This document shows, piece after piece, positions 16,832-29,100 of a stretch of DNA of 64,000 bases. Each line of letters opens with the position of its first letter. Positions within the stretch are counted from its first letter, which is position 1. The translations under genes were made by a program, and so were the position numbers. This stretch comes from Cyanophora paradoxa (Eukaryota > Glaucocystophyceae > Cyanophorales > Cyanophoraceae). The DNA is taken from NCBI GenBank assembly GCA_004431415.1, contig QPMI01000402.1, positions 119,735 to 183,734 of the forward strand. Reading direction: 5' to 3'. The notes under the pieces are model-generated. The model did no database searches, was not told where the DNA came from, and saw only the letters and a list, made by a program, of their open reading frames with translations.

Positions 16832-19800
16832 ATGGCCATGGCCATGGGCCGCGCTGCCCTCGCGCTGGGCACCCTCTTCGGCATCTTCGTCTTCGCAGCG
16901 GGTATGCATGCAACGCACTCCGATCCATGCATGCGCATGCGTATACGCTTTAAATTTCTCGGAATCGATATCTGGCTATATATACAGATCGCCGAGTCGA
17001 GATCTACCGATAAATATATAGCTGCAGATCTATCTAGCACACTCCACGTTTTCTCGGTCTATATTTACAGATCTGCTGGGCGCCGATCGCGACTTCCACT
17101 CACGTGCACGCGCATGCGCAGTCACGAGGTCTGCATCTGCCCAGGCGAAGCCTCCCGGCGATCCGGACAGCTTGTCGCAGGTTCGAATTCGCGTTCACAC
17201 GGGCGCAGCTCACGATCGCCATCGCCCTGACTTAGCCTTGCTCTGCGCGTGAACAGGGCGGCTGGACGTACTGCGCGGTAAGCAGATCTCAGAGAGTCTA
17301 GCATCGAAATATGCATGTACATGTATAGTACATATATATTTATGCGCATACGTGCACGCGTATACGCGCTCATCGAATATTAATGTTATTGATTTTGCCA
17401 ATATTAATCGCGAACAGGGCGCCTACACCAGTGGCAACTCTGGCAAAATAAGATCCGGTCGGTGGTTTTGTTAGATACAGAAATATTGAACTTGATCAGG
17501 AACACTTATATTTATCAACGCTATAATACGCGTACATGTACAGGACTGGGCTCGGATGCGTACTTCGCCGACATCCGTGGTGTGCATTTCCATCGGCCTG
17601 CACCTTTCGAATTCCGGGTCATCTAATCACTGTGCCACGGTGCTTGCACATATGCACGTATACGTACAGCACTGCATTATTCCATCTACGACGGTCTGCA
17701 AGATCTGCCGCATGCATACGTTGCTTTACCTTCGCGAGTTCTAAACTCAATGCCGCAGGCTACCTGTACCTCGGCGCCAAAAGCGTTCGAAATTCGCGAT
17801 CGCATGCATTTGTATGCGCCATCCAAATCGTTCTAATAAGGGCTGATGCAGAGTATCTTCCGAATCAACGCGACCTGCTACGCTGAGATCATTGCCGGAG
17901 TATCCGGAAATGGTATTTTGCCTTGCAACTGTCGAGTCGGTCGTCTCGTTCTCAATATTTCGCGACCTCCATTTCAGGTATCACCACGGCAAATTATAAT
18001 TCAAACATTCAACTTCCGGACGTTGGAGTGACGCGCCCTGCGATCGGAAATCTGACCGATGGCAGCCCAGTAAGAATTGGTTTTTATCAGGTATCCAGCC
18101 TCGCGGCCAGTTCGAGCAGCAAGCTGTGGTTTACCAGCGGGCATGCAACTCACATGAAAATCGGCTACGTTGACCTTGCGGCGTCGCCAATGACACTAAC
18201 TGTAATGTGGAAACCGGACACGTCTTCAGCTGGCACGATCTGGGCCCCAGCAAGAATCGTTTATGAACCGACAGGCGACCGGCTGTACTGGACCGCCAAT
18301 CCGTACACGCTCGACCCCACTCTGGATCCTACCTCCAACCCCGGAAGACTTACCATGGCCGACTCTACCAGTGCCCCTGCCATCCAATCTATGAAGATCG
18401 ACGGTGTACTTTATGATATTTCTCGTCAGTAATTATGCGCATCTCTAATCGTTTGTCTCATTCAGGAACGGATTTCGCGTTCTCTTTCAACTTCAGTTTG
18501 ACTGACGTTAGGGGAGTCGCCGACCAAAGAGGAACCAACCAGCAAGCTGGATATCCTGAGCAGCCTGGCGGATTCGCCATCGATGAGGAGGACCGCGTGT
18601 TCTATGTCTCCCAATACACTGAGATTTCCAACACGCCTCGGAGGGCCATTTACAAGGTTCGAAATTCGAGAATATGTTTTTTATTGCAATTGCTCGATTC
18701 GAGATCGCACGCATGCATGTTGATCTCAAAACTTCTCCGCCGGCGATTGTGAATTTCACGGAAGCAGATTTTGCTTACAATACCGTCTATGATATAGCAG
18801 TCGTTCAAAATCCGTGAGCTTATACGCATTACAGAACGCGATCTTGTTTCCGCTTGTTCATTCCCTTCTAAATCCGCAGATCAACATCCGCAAACCGCAC
18901 TTGGCGACTGGTGGTCATTGAAGAAAGCAATGGCATCCGATTTTTCGACAAGTCGGGTACGCTACTGCGCAGTGCTGCACGCTACGTTAATTTAATTTGA
19001 TGTACATTATGTAGGCAAGGAGATGGTCGACGAGAAAATTAAGCAGGTTAAAACGTGAACGACATTTCCGAATTACAAGATCATGCATATGAATTCATAT
19101 CAAGAATCAGTTTCTCATGCCTTCCTTTGCGCATGCAGTCCATTCAACGACTCTAACATCGCGAGTACAACTTTTGATGTACAAAAATACAATTGGTACG
19201 GCCTGACGAACGCCGGAGCGCGGACGTACCCGGCCTTCTATGCGGGCTGGCTGACGAGCGGCCAATTCGTTTTCGCGCACCGACTCAACGTGACCGTCAT
19301 CGTTCCGACGCCCTCGCCGAGCCCGAGCCCGAGTCCATCCGCAAGGTACTAATATACATATCTTAGTATGAATAAAATGGATATCTTAAATGGTAGTAGT
19401 ATATATATCATAGTATGAATAAAATGTAAATCTTAAATCGATCCTCCGCAATCGCAGCCCTTCGCCATCTCCGACCGTGCACGTGAATCCGGAGGCGGGG
19501 CCGGCGCCCACACCGGCGCCGTCGCAGCTCGCAACGCCTGTGGCCATGGTGACCCCCAACGCGACCCCATCGCCAACAGCTACAGCGAACACCGGTACCG
19601 CCACACCAGCACCAACTCCATCTGCGACCGCCGCGGCCGTGCCTCCTCTGGTGATTATATTATATTTCGTTCTCTTAAGCCCGATGATCAATCGGCATGG
19701 ATTTGATTTGCATGCTTTCAACGTCGCAGCCATTCTTCAGAGACGACGGCAGCACTAACGCTTCAGCAACCGCTTCCATCGGCAAATTTAACGTCAAACG

Positions 19801-21053
19801 AAGCGACTTCCAGCCGACGGAGGTGTTATATTGAATACGTATACTCTGTTTGAGTTCATGCTCATGAACGCCATAATCTCAGGTTGATGGGCAACCAGCC
19901 TTCAAATACGAGCTGCCAGAACCCATCGCCACGGTGCCTACGGTGCGAGCGTCTCTTCAGCAGCTCGAGTCTTCTAGTTCTGTAAATGTTTATAAGCCAG
20001 CGCTGTCTTGCACTCGAGCTCGGCGGTAATTCGTTCTCGCATGCAGGGAGGCGATGGACTCGTTGAAATTCCAGGTTTGTGTAACTCTAGAAACATCTAT
20101 ATGCTCCCAAGCTGGCCTTCGCCTAACACGCATCGTTCGATGTCGACGTCCAGTGACGAATATTTTGAAGGTGCATAATTATGAATATTATAAATACACA
20201 CGCGTTGCACAGAAACTTGAGACCGTCGGACGATAAGCGATGATAAACACTTCTAACTCTGCGCAGGCCGGACAAAAAGTGGTGGTCTTCTTCAGGAACG
20301 ATGCTGGCAAGAAGCTTCGAGCGACGAATGTTCAGGTTATTGAGAAGCCAGCGGGTAGCGGCATCGTCTTTTTACAGTTCCGTGCGTCAGCAATTCAAGA
20401 AGATATGCATCCATGCGCCACATCTTTAAGCTTTGAATCATTCCCGTGCAGAGGTCCCAGAGAATCGCGGCGCCAGTCGTCGCTCCCTTCGGCAGTTTGA
20501 AAGTGGCACTGTAAGCCCGCAGTGCTCGCGTCGGCTCCGAACTCTGCAATCATTCCATGAGATTTAATATCTGGGATCCGAATCTGAGTATAATCGCATC
20601 GATTCAATGATTAATATTCTGTGCCGTACAGTTCGACATAAGCATCGAGCCCGATCCCAGCGCGCCTGCAGCTGATCAGTTCGTCCCCATCGTCTTGGGC
20701 AAGGTGCACGAGCCAACTTCGAATTCTAGCCTGCCAACTGCCCGGCCAAACCGAATATTTTCTCTGACACGTGATGACTTGCAGGCTATAGTATTCCAGA
20801 GGGCTGCGGCGAGCTCGAGCTCTGTCCCCTACTGGCCGAACGCGGCCCAGTCTGCCTCCGTTGTGCGCATTTCCCGGATATTTCTCTTACATACAAAAAT
20901 TACGTTTACCTTGGAATTCGAAGTGATCACAAGCGTAAAAATATCTTGAGCTCATTCGAAATTTGTGTTCGCACGCAGCCTGGACTCTTCATCATCGCTT
21001 TGGCGATTGCGATTGGGAGCTGTGCTGTCAACGCATTCCCAGTCCTGTTTTAA
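16832..21053 (+). CDS. Multi-exon secreted/type I membrane glycoprotein with beta-propeller-like region
   Basis: The start at 16832 gives a clear signal peptide (MAMAMGRAALALGTLFGIFVFAAG). Coding exons are visible around 17990-18432 (NYNSNIQLPDVGVTRPAIGN, RLYWTANPYTLD, IQSMKIDGVLYDI), 18505-18655 (QAGYPEQPGGFAIDEEDRVF), 19141-19345 (ending in a PSPSPSPS stalk), 19457-19640 (more Thr/Pro stalk) and 20270-20390, and a last exon from 20979 that encodes PGLFIIALAIAIGSCAVNAF and stops at 21051-21053. The YWTA...IDG pattern recalls YWTD/LDLR-type beta-propellers. The final hydrophobic run is a C-terminal membrane anchor. The layout (signal, ectodomain, Thr/Pro stalk, terminal TM) resembles the gene split by the provirus. 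Introns contain AT-rich ATATAT segments. Exact exon joins were not resolved. Confidence 0.5.
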
Positions 21054-22472
21054 AAAGCAGTCGCAGATTATCACTTGATCGTGAGGTCTACATCTAAACG
21101 AGCGTGACAACACGCACGATCGATTATGTATATATATATATCATTTTTCGCTTTCGTTTTCGGATCCGGAGCTCTCGCTGCAAATTAAATAATAAAGCCA
21201 CGAGCAGCTCAAGCTGCGTTGCCAGTGCACATGTAATTATAATAAATATAGTCCTTGAATCGGTGATTGCGTCATGCAATATGCATATGTTCTCGCTTCC
21301 CTGCAGCTACATGATATAAATATATCGATCCGGTGATTCGATGATCACGAGCTGTACATGTTCCAGCTGCATGTGCATGCACAGCTGCTCCGTGTAATTT
21401 TCGTCTCGTGTAATTTCGGTGCAAGTGCTAGGCATGTACCTGGTACTTACCCCCAAATTTTATGAAAATTACCCCAAAACGAAAATTACATGGAACACCG
21501 CGGCATGTACATGTGCGAGGTGCGATGAACGGACCGTCGGACGGTAGCACAAAACAAGCCAGATTGAAACACGGCTCCTCGTAAGCTCGAGAACGCGTAC
21601 GTTAAACGCCGCCGCGCCAACTTCGTTCGCCCGCCCCGTGGCCGCACCGTGGCCGTCCCAAGGGGGTCAAGGTGGGGGGGGGGGGGGGGGGGTGTCGATC
21701 TCCATCGCCGCGGCGCCGCCGCAGGCTTTCTGTGCGAGGGAGGCGGCCAGCAGACATCACGACGGATCTGACGCTGATTTCAACCGCAGCCCCAGGGAGC
21801 ATCAGTGGTTGAGCCAGGTGATTGCAATGTACACTTTATTGTAACGCGGGTTGCTTTGAAATTCAGCATCATGATCAGCATCGATATTGCGATCTTCTGT
21901 GCGAGGGAGGCGGCCAGCGCCCTGTAGCTGGGGGTACATGGCCAGTACCGGTACGTATACGTATACCGGCCCGGCGCGCGGTACGTCGGACAGGGATCCC
22001 GGTACCCGTCGTCGACTTCGAAGCTCTCGCGCATAGACTCGCGTGCTCGCTATATATATAGCTGGTGCTAGCGCTGAGTCTAATTTTGGGGGTAGTTTTC
22101 TAATTTCGAAGTGTATATGTGGAGGCGTAGTATCAATTGCAAGGGTTTTAAGGCTTGAGCTTGTCTCTAAGGTCTTGCTTACGTATACTGCCTAATCAGC
22201 TGCAGTGACGAAGCGGTTTCGAGACTGGAATCGATTCACGACATTACACTCGACATGGGATGCGTTTCCATAACTCGCACTATACATGAACGCGCAATAT
22301 TACCGCATTCCTCGTCAAGATCAGGGCCGGGGGCCGGCGCCGCGGTCGGTCTCGATACGACCGCTACGGGGGAGCCTCCCGGCACCCGCCCCGCCTCGCC
22401 CGGCCCTGGGCCCGGCCCAGGCAGACAGGCGACCGGTCGTCCAGGCGACCGGTCGCCCAGGCGAACGGTTGT
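21054..22472. other. Intergenic region, G-tract and provirus-like AT-rich patch
   Basis: No gene recognised. It contains a ~19-base G run near 21674 and an AT-rich patch (21448-21490) with AAAATTACCCCAAAA, which resembles the provirus TIR unit. The GC-rich part near 22330-22470 precedes the thioredoxin stop. Confidence 0.5.
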
Positions 22473-23891
22473 TCAGCTGAGCAGGGCCTCAATCGCGCTC
22501 TTGAGCTTGTCGGCCGAGGCGCCTGCGGTCGGACGGGGGGCGGGGCGTGAGATGGAAAGGGGGAGGCGCGCCGGGGGGACAGAGGGGGGGGGTGGAGGCG
22601 GGCCGGGGGGGGGTATAGGCAAGAGGGCCCAGAAGCCGCCACGGCGCCGAGCGAACGAAGGTCTCTAGGGGTGCGGGCCGGTCCCGGTACCCGGGGGGCG
22701 AGCGGAGGGCTCCGATCTAGCAGTTGGGCGCCGGCCAAGGGCGGCGGGGGGAGATCGGGCTCAGGTGAGAGCGGAGGAAGCGGGCTCAGGAGCCGGCCAG
22801 CTAGTCGGCCATAGCGCCCAACGCAAAGGCTGGCGGCGGCTTCTGTAGGGACGGAGGGACGAGGCTCTAGAAAGAAAAGGGGCGGTTCTAAGAGTTCCCC
22901 GTTGGGCCAAGGGCGCGCGGCGGGCGGGAGAGCGGTCGAGGGTGGCGGGCTCAGGTGAGCGGGCTCAGGTGAGGCGGCCTCGGGAGAGGCGACCGCGGAG
23001 GCCGCCGCGCCGAGAAGACTGGAGGCGGGGGCTCTAGAGAGGGTGCTTCCAGTGGCTCTCTAGAGGCGGAGGGAAGAGGGCGCCGCGGGGGGGGGGGGGG
23101 GGGGGGGGGGGATGAGGGCGCGGGCTTAGCGCTTCAGGGTATCCCTAGTGCTCGTTCTGAAAGCGCTGCGCACCCGAGAACTCGTCGACCTTCTTGCCGC
23201 CCTTCCAGACTGACAGAAAGCGCCGGAGTCAGTGGGGCGGCGGGCGGGGGGCGGGCGAGGAGCGGGGCGAGGGGCGCGGGCGGCTGCGCACAGTGGAAGG
23301 TGGGCATGCAGCTCACGCCTTGCGCCTGCGCCAGCTCCGCGCACTCGTCGACATCGACCTGCGGCGCGAGGCACGCGTCAGCGCGTGACTAAGAAGGCCA
23401 CTTTTGCTTGGGGTTCAGGGGCGCGAATTGAAAGGATGGGAGAGCGCGTGCCTTCAGGAACACGACATCAGCGAACTGCGCTTCCTCCGAGAACCTCACA
23501 AAGACGGGGCCGATCCGCTGACACGGGCCGCACTGCGGGAGGGACGGATGAGCGACGAACGCCCGTGGCCATCCGCGTTGGTCGCTCTAGCGAACGCACC
23601 CAGGTAGCTGCGAGTGCATCGTTCGAATGCGCGTTCGCGTCAGTCCAACGGACGCCGCGGAAGCCCGGGGCACGTGGGCCGCGCGAGCCCGCCGCAAGGC
23701 CCGGAGCGACTCACCCGTGAAGTCGATGACCCTGCAGCGACAGATGTCAGCCGACCGGCGAACGTCGAATGACGTCGAATGCTCGCGGGGAGCTCGTCCT
23801 CGCGGGGTGCGCACGCGGGCTTCGTGCCATTCGTCGTGTGCGCCTCGAACTCCTGCTGCGACTTGATGTGGATAACGCGGCCGCCGCCCAT
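22473..23891 (-). CDS. Thioredoxin (h-type size), 7 exons including an 8-nt micro-exon
   Basis: Exons on the minus strand: 23891-23815, 23731-23715, 23607-23600, 23532-23452, 23358-23292, 23209-23174 and 22522-22473. They sum to 336 nt, in frame, for 111 aa. The product begins MGGGRVIHIKSQQEFEAH. The active site reads ATWCGPCQRI, but only because an 8-nt exon (CTACCTGG) supplies the Thr-Trp codons. The cis-Pro loop is SCMPTFHFWKGGKKVDEFSG, and the last helix (DKLKSAIEALL) comes from the far exon. The intron after VVFLK uses a GC donor (GCACGC...GCCGCAG). The last intron is ~650 bp and contains a long G tract; reading through it would give a shorter 104-aa form lacking the last helix. It reduces protein disulfides in the cytosol. 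No transit peptide is seen. Confidence 0.9.
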
Positions 23892-24253
23892 CGCTGCTTC
23901 GGGTTTGTTTGGGCAACTTCTCGCGTTCCTGTGGGGGGTACGGGCTCGTTATCCGCCTCGCCACCGCGCGCACGCGCTCCGGCCACGCGCACTGCGGTCT
24001 CCTGGATGCGCGAGGTGCCGCAGTAGCGGGGGAAAGACGTGCCCGACGCCCGCAGAGGTCCTCGGGCCAGCTGTTCGCCGCTGATCATGAACGAACGTTC
24101 ACCCGCGCTTATGATTGCATGTAAAAAAAAGGCCGCTCAATTCTCGGGCTCATAAAGAGACACGACAAAACCGAAGCTCGCACCCTCAAACGCCACACTC
24201 CGCTAGCTCGTTCGCAGCAGCTCGTTCGTCGTTCTCCTCCTCTCACAGCAGCC
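23892..24253. promoter_or_regulatory. Shared divergent promoter of thioredoxin and carbonic anhydrase
   Basis: The start codons are head to head, 362 bp apart. On the plus strand a short A-rich stretch (GTAAAAAAAAGG) and CATAAAGAG lie 90-130 bp before the carbonic anhydrase ATG. Confidence 0.45.
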
Positions 24254-25218
24254 ATGTCGTCCGCCCTCGCCCGCCGCTCCGTCGCCGTCGTCCGCTCCGC
24301 CGGTGCCCGCCTGGCGGCCGCTCCGATCCGCTCGAAGATGAGCCCGGCGGTCTCGCCCAAGTCGTCGGCCCCGGCCACCCCCGAGGAGGTGCGCGGCAGC
24401 CGATGAGCCTTTCGATTGCGCGCGCGCGTACGCGCTCCGGCCGCTGACCTGGCTTCTGCGCGCGCCTTCAGGCCGTCAAGGCGCTCCGCGAGGGCAACGC
24501 CCGCTTCATCTCGGGCAAGATTGAGCACCCGAACCGCTGCGAGGAGCGCATTGCCCAGGTCGCTGGCGGCCAGGCCCCGTTCGCTGCCTTCCTCTCCTGC
24601 GGTGCCTTCTAGCCTCTGCGCGCGCAGTCCCGCGACGCTCCGCTGACGGCTCTTCGCGCGCAGCCGACTCTCGCGTCCCGGTCGAGCTTATCTTCGACCA
24701 GGGCTTCGGCGACGTCTTCGTGACCCGCGTCGGTGCGTTGCGCAGGTTCGATTGCGGATTTGATCTTAGGGCTGACCCCGTGCGCGCAGCCGGCAACGTC
24801 GCCACCTCTGAGATCACCGGCTCGCTTGAGTTCGGCACCGCCGTCCTCGGCGCGAAGGTCCTGTACGTCCTCGGCCACACTTCGTGCGGCGCCGTCAAGG
24901 CCACCGCCGCCGCCGGCCCCGTCCCCGGCCAGATCTCCTCCCTCTACGCCCACATCCGCGTGCGTCCCATTTCAAATTCGAAAGCAGATTTGATCCGCGC
25001 GCGTCTGTCTGACCCGGCCGCGCTCTCGCCCGCAGCCGGCGTGCCGCGCGACCCACAACGACGTGGAGAAGGCGACCATCGAGAACGTGCGCTTCCAGGC
25101 CCAGCAGCTGGCCGAGACCTCGCCGGTCATCTCCGGCCTCGTGAAGGAGGGCAAGCTCAAGGTCATGGGCGGCGTCTACGACCTCGCCACCGGCAAGGTC
25201 AACGAGGTCGAGATCTAA
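24254..25218 (+). CDS. Beta-type carbonic anhydrase, 5 exons
   Basis: Exons 24254-24388, 24472-24601, 24664-24732, 24790-24959 and 25036-25218 sum to 687 nt for 228 aa, with GTGCG-type donors and CGCAG-type acceptors. Zinc-ligand motifs of beta-carbonic anhydrases are present: CADSRVPVELIF (Cys and the Asp-Arg dyad) and HTSCGAVKA (His and Cys). The first ~35 residues (MSSALARRSVAVVRSAGARL) are Arg/Ala/Ser-rich without acids, a mitochondrial-type targeting peptide, so an organellar enzyme is likely; plastid targeting would need a bipartite signal that is not seen. It interconverts CO2 and bicarbonate. In exon 2 the tract ARFISGKIEHPNR is usual for the family, and the C-terminus (KLKVMGGVYDLATGKV) is the family's normal end. 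Confidence 0.93.
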
Positions 25219-26113
25219 ATCTCTTCCTCCTCGTCTTCTCCAACTTGTAGACTTGTGTTTTCTTGTACCATCACCACTTAGACGATAGCTTATTTCACGG
25301 TCTATTCCTCGGTATGTAGGCGGCCGGCCGTTGTGCTAGTGCAGCCACGGCCTCGCGCGCCCCCTTGGAGGGCGGCAACGCCCCAAGTACTTGCTCCGAT
25401 GCTTCGAATTCCGTTCTGCGGCTTCCTCAATTTTGCGACGATCGAGGGTAGTGCTAGCAGTTTGTCCAGAGTGTCTGATTCGGATGAATGCAAAACGTTC
25501 GGACATGCATATGGCTTCAAGGGGCGAGATGGTTGTTGCTCTAGCTTCTGTACATGTGGTGGGAACTCCTACATGACATACATGTACATACTATGGCGCC
25601 TACATAGCTACATGTACATGTGGTGGGAATTCCTACATAGCTAACATGTACATACTATGGGGACAACTGGGAATCGCCGCGGCGCAGGCTGCGCAGCCAC
25701 CGTCGACAGCAGCTGCACTTCGACTCGATCATGAGCTTACTCTCCAGAAGCTAGCGCTACCAGTGCTCAATCATGCACAAGCCGGCCGCGGCGCGCCCCC
25801 GCAGCGGCCGGCGCCTGCCCTCAAGAGCCCCCCCCAGCGCAGATGCGCGCCGCAGATTCGAATAAGTTTGAATATTCACACGCGTACGACTACTAGTTCC
25901 CCGGGCAATCGCTGGTTCAAGAGGGCGGCCGGCGACCGGGCGGCCCCGCCCGGCCGCAGGGCAGCGTCGGGGCGGGGCCGGCGCGCCGGGGCCCGGGCGG
26001 GGCCGCCGAACCGGGGCCCGGGCGGGGCCGGCGGGCGCGCCCGGGGCGGGGCGGGCCGGCCCCCATCCGAGGCTTCCTGGGCGGCTCCCGGCCCGCCCGC
26101 CCGGCGGTCATGA
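25219..26113. other. Intergenic region with tandem repeat and GC-rich end
   Basis: No gene recognised between the carbonic anhydrase stop and the ABC1 kinase stop (the two genes converge). It contains a 64-bp duplication at 25551-25662 and a G/C-rich low-complexity stretch at 25920-26100. Confidence 0.5.
25551..25662. repeat. Tandem duplication, 64-bp unit (TACATGTGGTGGGAA...)
   Basis: TACATGTGGTGGGAA(C/T)TCCTACAT starts at 25551 and again at 25615, each followed by a near copy of ACATGTACATACTATGG. The second unit is slightly shorter. Confidence 0.7.
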
Positions 26114-29100
26114 TCAGCCCTCGCGCCTCGCCTCCACATCGATGACGGGTCCCTGGCCGGCGTCCGGCCCCCCCCTGCCCGAAGCTAAGAAAATGCTAAA
26201 AGGGCCAATGCTAAGAAAAGAGATGGGGGTACCTCGGGGGGTACGAGGCGCCGACCTCGGCGCCGGCGCCGGGGCGCCCGCCGTACGCGTCCGCGACGGA
26301 ACGGCGTACCCGGGGGTCCGTCAGGGGGTCCAGACGGGGCGCCAGGATCCGCGTGTAGCGATCGAAGTAGAGTGACTGATGAAGGTAAAGATTAGCAAGC
26401 TTAGCAAGCTTCGATTAGAAGTTCAAACAAGGGCGAGCCTGTTTGAAGAGCAGCGCAAAGGAGCGCGGGAACTTCACGCCGTGCCTGTCCCCCACCCGCA
26501 CCAAATCCAGCACCTGGAGGGGGTACGCGGTCACGGGGACGCCGGCCTCGGGGGGGGGTACGGGAAGCAATCTATCGAATAAGCGAGAGGGGTACCAGGC
26601 GGTTGATCTTCGTGTCGTCCACGACGCCTCCGGGGCGGCCTACTCCCAGGCTGCGCAGGGACGGCAGCGTGGGCGGCTCGCCGGGGGTACAGGGCGGGGG
26701 GGGGTACAGCGCACTCCTCGGGGTCCAGGGTACGGATGGACGCGAAGAGATCCTGCGGGGCCGCGGGGCTCTCTGGTCAACGGGGGGCGCGGGCGGGCGG
26801 GCAGGGGTTGAGTAGGGGGATGGGGGCGGGGGCCAAGCGGGTGGCGCGGTGCGGCTCCCCTCTTTCTCCCTGCGATCTAAGCTAGAGAATACGAACGCGC
26901 TAATTATAAAGCCTGCTCTCCGGGCGGGCAGGCGGACGGGCGGGAGGGCGAGAGCTACGTGGGGCGCGGGCGGGAGCCCAGGGGTGGCGCGCGCGGCGCG
27001 GCGCGCAAGCTAGAGAAAGGCAATTACAAGCTAGATCTAAGCTGTCAGTCCCGCCGGCGGGGTTGAAAGGCGGCGGGGTTGAAAGGCGGCGGGGATGCTA
27101 GGCGGCGGGGGCTAGGCCTCTTCATCCATCCAGGCCCTGGCCAAGCTTTAGCCCGCTAAGCCCAATCCGGGCTCGACCGATCCAGGTCCCCGCCATGCTT
27201 GCCAAGCCTAAGCCCGCCCGCCCGCCCGCCTGCCCTCCTCAGGGCCTGCTCCCTGCCCCGGGCAAGCTTTAGAATGCTAAGCCTACGCCCGCCCTCCTGC
27301 TCCCCTCCTCTCGTACCTTGAGGTCGGCGGCGAAGGCGGGTACGTCGACCTCGCGGTCCGCCGCCCCGATCGCCACCAGGCTCTCCGCCACGCCTGAGGG
27401 AGGGGCGTCGGAGGTGGGCGGGGAGGGAGGGAGGGAGGGACGGCGGAGCGAGGGGCGGGGGCGGTGGGGCGGGAGGGGCGCGGAATGTGCGAGCTCCCTG
27501 GCTACAGCTAGACCGGGCCCGGCGAGGCGAGGCGAGCTCCGGCTCCGCCGGCGGGGCGGGAGGGGAGGAGGGGAAGCTACAGCCATAGAGCTCTCGGCTG
27601 GATGGGCGGGCCGGGGCGGGCCCCCAAGCTCGCAGCAGGCGGCCCTCGAGCTCTCGGCTAAAAGGGGCGGGCCGGGGCGGGCGGGGCGGAGCGGGGCGGG
27701 GCGGGCGGGCGCACGGGTCCAGTCCTCGACGGGGATGGCAAGGACCAGCGCGTCGATCGCCGCCCACACCTAGGGAGGGGGGGTACTGGAGATCAGGACG
27801 CGACGGATCGGATAGATAAGATTTGAAGTCGAGGTTAGGCCCTAGGTCGACTGCTGGGGGGAAGAACCTCGGGGGGGATACGCCCGACGATTCCGAAATC
27901 GATAAAACTGCGGGCGGGAAGGGGGGTACCGCGTATGCGAGGGGGTACGGGGTAGGGAAGGCGCGGGGGAGGGGAACGGGGCACGAACCCGACGCGGCCG
28001 TCCTCGAGGACCAGGAGGTTCCCCGCGTGCACTGGGTACACGTTTACAAGGGAGGGTAAGGGTAGGGATAGTTAGGGGGCATACCGTCCGCGTGGAAGAA
28101 ATCGTGGTACGCCACGCTCGCGAACCAGACGTTCATGGCCTGCGGCGGGGGGTACAGATGAGCGGAGGGGCGGGGGTACAGCAGGGTGGCGCGAAGACGG
28201 GCGTACCCGAATGAGCGTGCCCTCCGGATCGCTCGTGTACTTCCTGAGGGGGGTGCACGAATCCATTCAATCGGGTACTGAGGGCGCGGGAGCGGGGTAC
28301 AGCCGAGCCGCACCGGATCGACTCGAGGTCCGTGAGGGGTACGCCGCGCAGCCGTTCCATCGTGAGGACCTTCCTCCGGGTCGCCTCCTGCCGGCGAACG
28401 AAGTGAGGAAAGGGAAAGGGGACCCGGCGGGACTCGGACTCGCCATGTAGACTTTGGGGGCTACCGCGAAGTTGAAGCCCATGCGGTCCAGGAACCCGCG
28501 GAACTCCGTAACGTTTTTGGCCTCCTGAGAGGCGGCGTGAGGGGGTACGGCTTCCCGAATCGGACGAGGGGGGTACCGCACCGCAAGGAAGTCGGTCTCC
28601 TCGGCGACCGCCTGTTGGATGTCGGATATGATCTGTCGGGGTACGTAGGTTAGATAGATCGAGGTGTACACGACGGGGGGGTACAGCGCGCCTCGGTGAG
28701 GGATACGCGCTTCAGCTCCGGGTTTGCAAGCTCCAGCAGCGAGCCGGCGACCTGGAGAAGATGTCAGGGGTACGTGTACGGTGCGGCAGCTTCGGGGTCG
28801 GGGTACGGTACCAGAAGGAAGTTGAGGTCAGTCCGGAGTGTGTCCTCGGCCCCCGGCCGCTGGACCTTCGCGGCGGGGGGTACGTGAGGCCCGTCCATTG
28901 GGAGGCCGTACCCCCTCCCTCTTCACCCTCACTCACCTTGATCACGACCTCCTCCCCCGACCGCAGCCGCGCCGCGTGAACCTGTACCCCTTTCAGTGAG
29001 CGAGGGAGGCGAGGGAGAAGATGGGGGGGGGGGGGAAAGGGGGAAGAAGAAGAGGTACGCGCCTGGGCGATGCTGGCGGAGGCGATGGGCTTGGGATCGA

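Noticed and set aside
23126-23374. Short thioredoxin form ending at 23145 as the main product
   Set aside because: The GTGCGC donor at 23173 joined to the exon at 22522-22473 restores the normal last helix and keeps the frame, so the short form is at best an intron-retention product.
25646-26139. ORFs in the GC-rich tract before the ABC1 kinase stop
   Set aside because: They are Gly/Ala/Arg/Pro-rich on both strands with no motif; composition explains them.
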